From NCBI GenBank assembly GCA_029204225.1, contig CM055093.1, forward strand, positions 792,117-856,116: a stretch of DNA of 64,000 nucleotides, in the 5' to 3' direction. The translations under genes and the position numbers were made by a program. The DNA is from Diphasiastrum complanatum. Lineage: Eukaryota; Streptophyta; Lycopodiopsida; Lycopodiales; Lycopodiaceae. Positions 57,603 through 64,000 of the stretch are shown here, piece by piece. Under the pieces are notes generated by a model. That model was not told the origin of the DNA, searched no databases, and was given only the letters and a program-made list of their open reading frames with translations. Position 1 is the first letter of the stretch; each line of letters opens with the position of its first letter.

Positions 57603-58762
57603 TGGTTGGCTTCTATTTACAGTAAGTATTCCATTTTTGGTGATATTTGGATGTTTGATCAAGTTCTAGCATGATTTTGCATTGCTTTGTTGATCAAATC
57701 TTACTAACCTTTGTTTTGTGAGTTGAACTTGTGGATCAAAAGCATATTTCAGGTCTATTGAAGATCAGAGGCTGAAAAGAAACTATTTTGGATCAGATCA
57801 TAACACCTAATCATTTGTGATTGTGAGGCTTGTGCATATTCAATACTAACAATGTTCTTTTCAATCCTATTGTTGACAATCTCCATTCTTGGATGAACAC
57901 TCTCCTTAAGTGGATGAAACTTCTCCTTAAGTGGATGACAAATGCTCTTTTGAGTGAGTTGTAATTCTCCTAAAGGCTGAGCAAAGCTCCCATTTGGATG
58001 AAAGATCCCCTTTTTTGGGTGAACATATTGTAAGCTCCATTGTGAAGAGCATATTGTAAAGATTGTCATCAATTTTGGCATAAATTTTGGTGTACTTTGT
58101 TGAGCATGTAAGTAACTCTCCTTATGTAATTTGATTGGAGCATTTGCTGGAAGGTGTTAACCATTATGCAAGTGTGTTTTCAGGTTCTTAACAGGTTGAG
58201 GAACATTCTCATGTGAAGTGATCTTAGATCTACATCTAAACACCAAGATTTGACAAGATAGTGAAGCTAGTCTTGTGATTCACTAAGTGTGCTCATTCAT
58301 TCACCTCTAAATCTTGTATTTATCACTTGCTGGAGTTTATAAACTTTTAGAAGTGTGGTTTACATGTGGTTTTACAGGTTGAATCAATATCTTAGTGTGT
58401 TGATCATATGTTGATCAAGTTTGTTCATTACTAGGTAATCTTGGCATCCTAGTTTTGGGTATTTTCTAAGAATGCAAGTAACTCTTCACACCATAACTTG
58501 ATTTGGTCACTTGCTGGAAAGTTTGAGAGCTTAAGCAAGAGTGTGTTCAGGTTGGTTTGATTTTGTAATCCATTCTTAGTGTGTGCAAAGTGTTGCATGT
58601 GTTTCAATCTTCCTTTCTATGCTTGGAAACCATCTAGGTTCAAGATAGAAGTGTTTTAGGGTCCTAAATCTTCATAGATCTCTTTATCTATCATTTGTTG
58701 AGAGAAAAGTGAGTGCTAAGTGCTTTAGGACAGAACCTAAAAGTTGAAGAAACATTAGAATC
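57603..58762 (+). other. RLC-5 leader with internal repeats
   Basis: 1.16 kb before gag. Three degenerate units share acttgctggaa, a ...aagtgtgttttcaggtt string and cttagtgtg (around 58140, 58330 and 58507, period near 185 bp). A shorter duplication of ctccttaagtggatga lies at 57900-57940. No long open frame exists in the gag phase. Confidence 0.65.
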
Positions 58763-61700
58763 ATGGCTTCCAATGGTGGGATCATGCTAGAGTCTAGTGA
58801 AAGGTTGAGTTCATCAAACTACTCTACTTGGAAAGTGAGGATGGAGTCCTTACTTGAGTTGAATGAACTCATGGACATAGTTGCAGAAATTGAAGAGAGA
58901 CCTCTCACACTTCAAGAGCAACAAAGGTTTGATAAGAAGGCCAAAAGGGCTCTTCATATCATTAAAATGAATGTTACAAATGAACTTCTCAAGGAAGTTG
59001 GAAAGTGTCAAAGTGCAAGTGAGGCATGGAATGCCTTAAAGAAGCTCTTTGAATCAAAGTCCACATCTAGGGTATTGACCCTAAGGAGACAAATATTTTC
59101 TAGTAGGCAAAGAGAGGGTGAAAGTGCTCATGCATTTATCTTGAGAGTTAAGTCCCTAAGTGATGATTTAGCATGCATTGATGAGAACATAAAAGATGGT
59201 GAAATAGTCCAAGTTATGTTGAATGGTTTGCTAAATGAACATGCTAACCTTGTGCAAAGTTTTGCCATTCAAAGAGTCTTGCCAAGTGTGGTTGACTTGC
59301 AAGAAATCTTATTGGCTGAAGAACATAGGTTGCAATCAAAGCTTGATGGTGCATCCTTGCAAGGTGGAGGTGAAGAGGCTTTCTTCACAAAAGGCAAATT
59401 CAAGGGCAAAGGTAAAGGCAAAGGGAAATGGTCCAAAGGTGGTAACTTTGATCATGATGATCACTCTTCCTCTTCCTCTTCTACTAAGAACAATAAGTCA
59501 AAGTTCAAGTGCTTTTATTGTGGGATAAAAGGTCATTTTGCAAATGAATGTTATAAGAAGAAAAGAGAGCAAGGAGAGAGGCAAGGAAATCTTACAATAG
59601 ATGAGGAAGAACATAACACATGTGAATCACTTGTTATGACTTCAAGTTTGTTAGCCAACATAGATGATAATGATCCTTGGTGGATTGATAGTGGAGCCTC
59701 ATCTCACATGACAAGACATAAGGAATACTTTACATCCTTATTGTCTTATGAGGGAGAAGGTGACATCATCTACACTGCAAATGATGGTCAATGTGACATC
59801 AAAGGCATAGGCACTATTCCTATTTCCCTTTCAACAAATAGGAAAGCAAATCTTGAAAATGTTTTGTACATTCCTTCAATCACTAAGAATTTGCTTAGTG
59901 TAAGTCAAATGATTGACAAAGGACTTGATGTGGAGTTCATTGGAGATGCATGTTTGATAAGTAAATGTGGATCCTTGATTGCTCAAGGTAGGAGGCATGG
60001 TAAACTTTTCAAGCTTGATGCATGTGTGATCTCTAATCATGAAGGATGTATGGCTAGGGAGCAATTGACAAACCAAGAAGTTTGGCACAAGAGGTTGGGC
60101 CATCCCAACTTCAAATCTTTGGAGGTAATGGCAAAGAAAGAGCTTGTTCTTGGTCTCCCTAAAAGTCTTGTTGCAAACAATAGTGTTTGTGAACATTGTG
60201 CCTTGTCCAAATCTCATAGACTTGCTTATTCTAGATCTACTTCTAGATCTAAAGAAGCTTTTCAACTTGTGCATTCTGATATTCATTCTTCTAGTACAAC
60301 TAGCAATGGTGGGGCAAAGATGTATGCAACTTTCATTGATGACTTTAGTAGGTATACTTGGATCTATCTTCTTAAAAGTAAGGATGAAGTGTTTGCTGCA
60401 TTTGTCAAGTTCAAGAATGAAATGGAAAACCAATTCAATACAAAGATCAAATGCTTAAGATCTGATAATGGAGGGGAATACACCTCAAATAGGTTCAAAG
60501 ACTTTTGTATAGCACATGGGATTAAGAGGGAGATGTCTAGTCCTAGGACTCCACAACAGAATGGAGTGGCCGAGAGGAAGAATAGAACCCTTTGTGAATG
60601 TGCCAAGGCAATGAGACTACATGCTAATCTTGCTAAGTCTTTTTGGGGGGAAGCTTTAGCATGTGCTAACTATCTATGTAATAGATGGACAAGTGCTTCC
60701 TTGGATGGTAAAACTCCTCATGAGGTTCTTTATGGTAGAAGGCCGAGTGTCAAGCATTGTAGGATCTTTGGATGTACATGTTTTGTCAATATCACACTTG
60801 ATGATAGAACTAAAGAAGATCCTTCATCAAAGAAGGGTGTGTTTGTTGGCTATAGTGAAGTAAGCAAGGCTTACAAAGTGTACATTCCTTCTACAAAGAA
60901 AGTTGTCATAAGTAGGGATGTCATCTTTCATGAAGAGAATGTTTCCAATGTTGTTGATGTTGATGTTGATGTGCCTACTAATCATCATGATGTGCAAGAT
61001 GTCTTGGATGAAGATGGAGATGCCACTCCAAAGCAAACTTCAAGGAAGACTCAAAGGCAAAGGGCTAAGCCATCAAGGCTAACCTATGATGAAAAAGGAA
61101 AGCAAGTGGTGGACAACTCTAACTTTGCTTTTCTTACCTCTTTTGATGAACCAACTTGTGTAGGTGAAGCAATTCAAAAGAAGGAATGGATCCAAGCCAT
61201 GGATCATGAGCATCAAGCACTCATCAAAAGCAACACATGGAGGTTGGTAAAGCTTCCAAAGGACAAGAAGGCAATTGGTTGTAAGTGGATCTTCAAGATC
61301 AAGACAAATCAAGATGGATCAATCAACAAGTACAAGGCAAGGTTGGTGGCAAAGGGGTATGCTCAAGAATATGGTATTGACTATGATGAGACCTTTGCAC
61401 CCGTGGCAAAGATGGTAACTATTCGAATCCTAATCTCTCTTGCAACTCTTTATGATTGGGATATGTGGCAAATGGATGTTACTAATGCCTTCTTGAATGG
61501 TGATCTTGAAGAAGATATTTACATGGAGCAACCCGAGGGCTATGTTTCACATGATGAGCCTAATCATGTGTGCTATCTCCAAAAGAGTTTGTATGGGCTA
61601 AAGCAAGCACCAAGGAGTTGGTATGCTAAGCTCAATTCCTTCTTACTTTCTCAAAACTTTGTTATGAGTGAGTATGATCATTCTCTCTACTTTAGATTGA

Positions 61701-62716
61701 ATGAAAATGATATCACTTTACTTTTGATCTATGTTGATGACATTATCTTAAGTGGTGGTAACAATCTAGATATAGATGAAATCAAGATGGCACTCAAAAG
61801 AGAGTTTGAAATTCAAGATCTTGGTAAACTTCATTATATCTTAGGAATAGAGATTATTAGAACTTCTAAATCTACATTCATATGTCAAGAAAAGTATGTT
61901 AACTCTATTCTAAAAAGGTTTCATATGGAAGATTGTAAAGTTGTTTCTACTCCTATGGAATCAAATGTAAAGCTAACTACAAGAAGTAATGAAAGATCCT
62001 TCAAGGACATTACTCTCTATAGAAAGCTAATAGGATCTCTTATATGGTTAACCATCACAAGACCTGATCTAAGCTTTGTGGTTGGTAAACTAAGTCAATT
62101 TATGCAAGATCCTAGTGAGGCTCATTGGAAGCTAGGAAAGAGAGTACTTAGATACATCTCGGGATCTAGAGATTTTGGCATCTTGTATGGAGGTACTACA
62201 CCTAACCTTTGTGGATTTTCAGATTCAGATTTTGCAGGTGATCAAATGGATAGGAAGTCAACAAGTGCCTTTGCAATCTATCTTGGAGATGGAGTGGTCT
62301 CATGGCTATCAAAGAAGCAACCAACTATCTCTCTATCTTCCACCGAAGCCGAGTACAAGGCATTAACAACATGCACCAAGGAGATTCTTTGGATCAAGAG
62401 GATGTTATTGGATCTTCACTTGCTGGAACCAGAGAAGACTCCAATCATACTTTGTGATAACCTTTCAGCCCAAAGCTTGGCAAGCAATCCTGTTTTTCAT
62501 GCAAGGAGCAAGCACATTGAGATTGCTCACCATTTTGTGAGAGATCAAGTCATTGCCAAAGAGGTGGAGCTTCAACATGTCTCTTCAAAGGAGTGTGTGG
62601 CTGATATCTTCACCAAACCATTGGGAAAGGACCTATATTTAATGCATAGATCTAATCTTGGAATGTGCTCAAAGACTATGTTGAAACTAGCATCCAATGT
62701 TGAAGAGGGAGTGTGA
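58763..62716 (+). CDS. RLC-5 Ty1-copia gag-pol polyprotein
   Basis: 1317 residues without interruption. Gag spans about 1-290 with a zinc knuckle (Cys250, Cys253, His258, Cys263). Protease has WWIDSGASSHM (Asp309). Integrase has a zinc domain (His442, His447, Cys476, Cys479) and the DD35E triad Asp506, Asp568, Glu604. RT has Asp905 in MDVTNAFLNGD and IYVDDIILSG (Asp992, Asp993). RNase H has SDSDFAGD (Asp1154), SSTEAEY (Glu1195), CDN (Asp1232) and the RSKHIEIAHHFVR motif. The protein packages, copies and integrates the element RNA. The ATG at 58763 matches the related Gag starts. The last codons (EEGV) fall in the polypurine tract, and the TGA uses LTR bases. Confidence 0.97.
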   Translation: MASNGGIMLESSERLSSSNYSTWKVRMESLLELNELMDIVAEIEERPLTLQEQQRFDKKAKRALHIIKMNVTNELLKEVGKCQSASEAWNALKKLFESKSTSRVLTLRRQIFSSRQREGESAHAFILRVKSLSDDLACIDENIKDGEIVQVMLNGLLNEHANLVQSFAIQRVLPSVVDLQEILLAEEHRLQSKLDGASLQGGGEEAFFTKGKFKGKGKGKGKWSKGGNFDHDDHSSSSSSTKNNKSKFKCFYCGIKGHFANECYKKKREQGERQGNLTIDEEEHNTCESLVMTSSLLANIDDNDPWWIDSGASSHMTRHKEYFTSLLSYEGEGDIIYTANDGQCDIKGIGTIPISLSTNRKANLENVLYIPSITKNLLSVSQMIDKGLDVEFIGDACLISKCGSLIAQGRRHGKLFKLDACVISNHEGCMAREQLTNQEVWHKRLGHPNFKSLEVMAKKELVLGLPKSLVANNSVCEHCALSKSHRLAYSRSTSRSKEAFQLVHSDIHSSSTTSNGGAKMYATFIDDFSRYTWIYLLKSKDEVFAAFVKFKNEMENQFNTKIKCLRSDNGGEYTSNRFKDFCIAHGIKREMSSPRTPQQNGVAERKNRTLCECAKAMRLHANLAKSFWGEALACANYLCNRWTSASLDGKTPHEVLYGRRPSVKHCRIFGCTCFVNITLDDRTKEDPSSKKGVFVGYSEVSKAYKVYIPSTKKVVISRDVIFHEENVSNVVDVDVDVPTNHHDVQDVLDEDGDATPKQTSRKTQRQRAKPSRLTYDEKGKQVVDNSNFAFLTSFDEPTCVGEAIQKKEWIQAMDHEHQALIKSNTWRLVKLPKDKKAIGCKWIFKIKTNQDGSINKYKARLVAKGYAQEYGIDYDETFAPVAKMVTIRILISLATLYDWDMWQMDVTNAFLNGDLEEDIYMEQPEGYVSHDEPNHVCYLQKSLYGLKQAPRSWYAKLNSFLLSQNFVMSEYDHSLYFRLNENDITLLLIYVDDIILSGGNNLDIDEIKMALKREFEIQDLGKLHYILGIEIIRTSKSTFICQEKYVNSILKRFHMEDCKVVSTPMESNVKLTTRSNERSFKDITLYRKLIGSLIWLTITRPDLSFVVGKLSQFMQDPSEAHWKLGKRVLRYISGSRDFGILYGGTTPNLCGFSDSDFAGDQMDRKSTSAFAIYLGDGVVSWLSKKQPTISLSSTEAEYKALTTCTKEILWIKRMLLDLHLLEPEKTPIILCDNLSAQSLASNPVFHARSKHIEIAHHFVRDQVIAKEVELQHVSSKECVADIFTKPLGKDLYLMHRSNLGMCSKTMLKLASNVEEGV
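62702..62711 (+). promoter_or_regulatory. RLC-5 polypurine tract
   Basis: gaagagggag directly before the 3' LTR. RLC-3 has the same tract on the minus strand (28704-28713). It is coding as well as the likely plus-strand primer. Confidence 0.85.
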
Positions 62717-63366
62717 AAATTGTCAACATTTCCTAGCTAGTTTGAGGCCTAAATTGGCTAAAATTGTAAATAGTTTTGGTTCTGGAGTTTCACACGTGTG
62801 AACCAGGCCACAATGTTTTTATTTACTGTATTTTTTCAGTATGATGAAGTGTCAAACTTCATACCCTTCAAAATGAGACCATTTTGATGTATTTTGGTCA
62901 TATAAGCCATTTTTAGCTATTTTTCCTATATAGGGAATATCTAGGGTCAAGTACCTTCTAGAGAGAGGAGAGAGAGTCATCTTCCTCATCCATAAATAGT
63001 AGGGAAGTCGTGGAGAACAGGTTGGAGAAACCTTTTGTATGCTTCATTGAGATCAATAGATCATTGTCATTGTTTCTTCCTCCATTGAGAGCATTGTTGT
63101 GTGTATTGTCTTCAAGCTATTGTGTATGATCTTAGGTGCTTTCCAAAAGTGATAGGCTGATGTATTATGGACTGTATAATGCTATTTTGGGCCGCACTTG
63201 ATGTTTATGGAAGTTTCCATTTGTGATAAATGCTTTTTGATCAAGTTCTTTGCATTCTAGGTAGCATAGAATGTGTTGCCAATTCCTAGCTTATGTAGTT
63301 TGGAGTGCAAGCATTCAAGCCAATGATCTTGGAGTTTAGATCCACTTAGGATCTGTATTTTTCACA
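62712..63366 (+). repeat. RLC-5 3' LTR
   Basis: 655 bp, CACACGTGTG at 62791-62800, ends ttttcaca before the tagag duplication. Confidence 0.97.
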
Positions 63367-63371
63367 TAGAG

Positions 63372-64000
63372 CAAGAGGAACAACAAGGACATTCAATTGA
63401 CAAACCAACAGAGGTTCCACCAATCTTGATTGAGTTATATTCACTATAAATATGATCTAATGGAATATTTGTATCTTATCATCTATAATCTAATCCACAC
63501 ATGTGAATGGCATCTTGACATGCGGGATAATTTACTCATTCACATGGAAGTGCAATCTATTTACAGAAGTTTGACCAAAATGACCAATTTCTAGATTCTA
63601 CTCAAAGGTCAATTTCACACTTGTGTAGATCTAACTAAAATCAATCTAACTTTATAACAGTAACTTATGTACATCCTTTCACACACGAAAACATGCTACA
63701 CATGTGTGAGATCCTATCAAGATTAATTATCTTAAGGTCAATTAAGTAGATGAAGTTGGAAGCGACATTTTTAACAATAAAGACTTTATAGCCAATTCTA
63801 AGGCCAATTTATTTAAAAATTCAGTAGTTCTTTTTGGGCGAAGTGGGACCCCTACGACATGGGCTATACTGGCCAAATCACAGACTGATTTAATCAACTT
63901 ACATTAGAAACAATACAAGATGTTTCATAAAACTTCTAAAATTAGCTTGATTTTATGTGCTAAAAAATTGGCTAACAAAGAGGATTTTGAGGAAGAATAT
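63372..64000. other. Flank of RLC-5, no gene seen
   Basis: AT-rich. Directly after the insertion one frame reads EEQQGHSIDKPTEVPP, reminiscent of a copia linker, but too short to assign. The part 63780-63880 is an inverted copy of 42140-42250. A degenerate cacatgtgtgag palindrome lies near 63700. Confidence 0.4.

Larger units (their letters stand above)
56931..63371 (+). mobile_element. RLC-5: complete, recently inserted copia element
   Basis: The LTRs 56936-57590 and 62712-63366 (655 bp each) differ by eye at one base (a gtggaaaac versus gtggagaac site near 57240). A tagag target duplication lies at 56931-56935 and 63367-63371. Primer site at 57591, polypurine tract at 62702-62711, and a single gag-pol frame of 1317 codons with every catalytic motif. 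All parts expected for an autonomous Ty1-copia element are present. Nothing in the sequence prevents it from being active. Confidence 0.97.

Overview
The window looks like nuclear DNA from a land plant with a large, repeat-dominated genome. The evidence is Ty1-copia and Ty3-gypsy elements with plant-type primer-binding sites (initiator Met-tRNA for copia, an Asp-tRNA-like site for gypsy), a CACTA/En-Spm TNP2 transposase gene with a small GT-AG intron, AT-rich intergenic DNA and long (TC)n runs. I found no convincing host gene, rRNA, tRNA or CRISPR. The lineage cannot be fixed from the sequence.

Layout. 0-4.4 kb: a diverged solo LTR, a fold-back element and copia debris. 4.9-7.2 kb: a degenerate ~675-bp-period repeat ending in a CACTA-like terminus; a homologous block in opposite orientation lies at 54.7-56.5 kb. 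8.4-12.75 kb: an antisense copia RT/RNase H remnant broken by a gag-only copia element (RLC-1). 15-17 kb: a copia LTR and a gypsy RT fragment. 17.05-37.06 kb: a CACTA transposon (DTC-1) whose TNP2 gene is split. The two halves (17.34-18.82 and 36.37-37.06 kb) are separated by a stack of insertions: a large LTR element with an unrecognised 346-residue ORF (RLX), inside it a gag-protease-only copia element (RLC-2, target duplication cccgt), and inside that an integrase-deleted copia element (RLC-3, target duplication gatcc). 37.06-42 kb: a copia gag-pol pseudogene (RLC-4) joined to a gypsy RT fragment, then two more RT/RNase H fragments. 44.25-51.94 kb: a decayed antisense gypsy element of Athila/Tat type (RLG-1) with an extra ORF 3' of pol. 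56.93-63.37 kb: a complete copia element (RLC-5) with one uninterrupted 1317-codon gag-pol ORF, 655-bp LTRs differing at one position by eye, and a tagag target duplication.

Together the elements form a small community: one apparently complete copia element, a nearly as young relative (RLC-3) without most of its integrase, and two elements (RLC-1, RLC-2) that keep gag and the start of protease but lack RT. This suggests movement in trans by full-length relatives. The copia LTRs repeatedly carry the 10-bp palindrome CACACGTGTG, which has a G-box core, even where the rest of the LTR has diverged; this is the most striking cross-family signal here. In RLC-5 and RLC-3 the polypurine tract also encodes the last residues of the polyprotein, and the stop codon is supplied by the first bases of the LTR.
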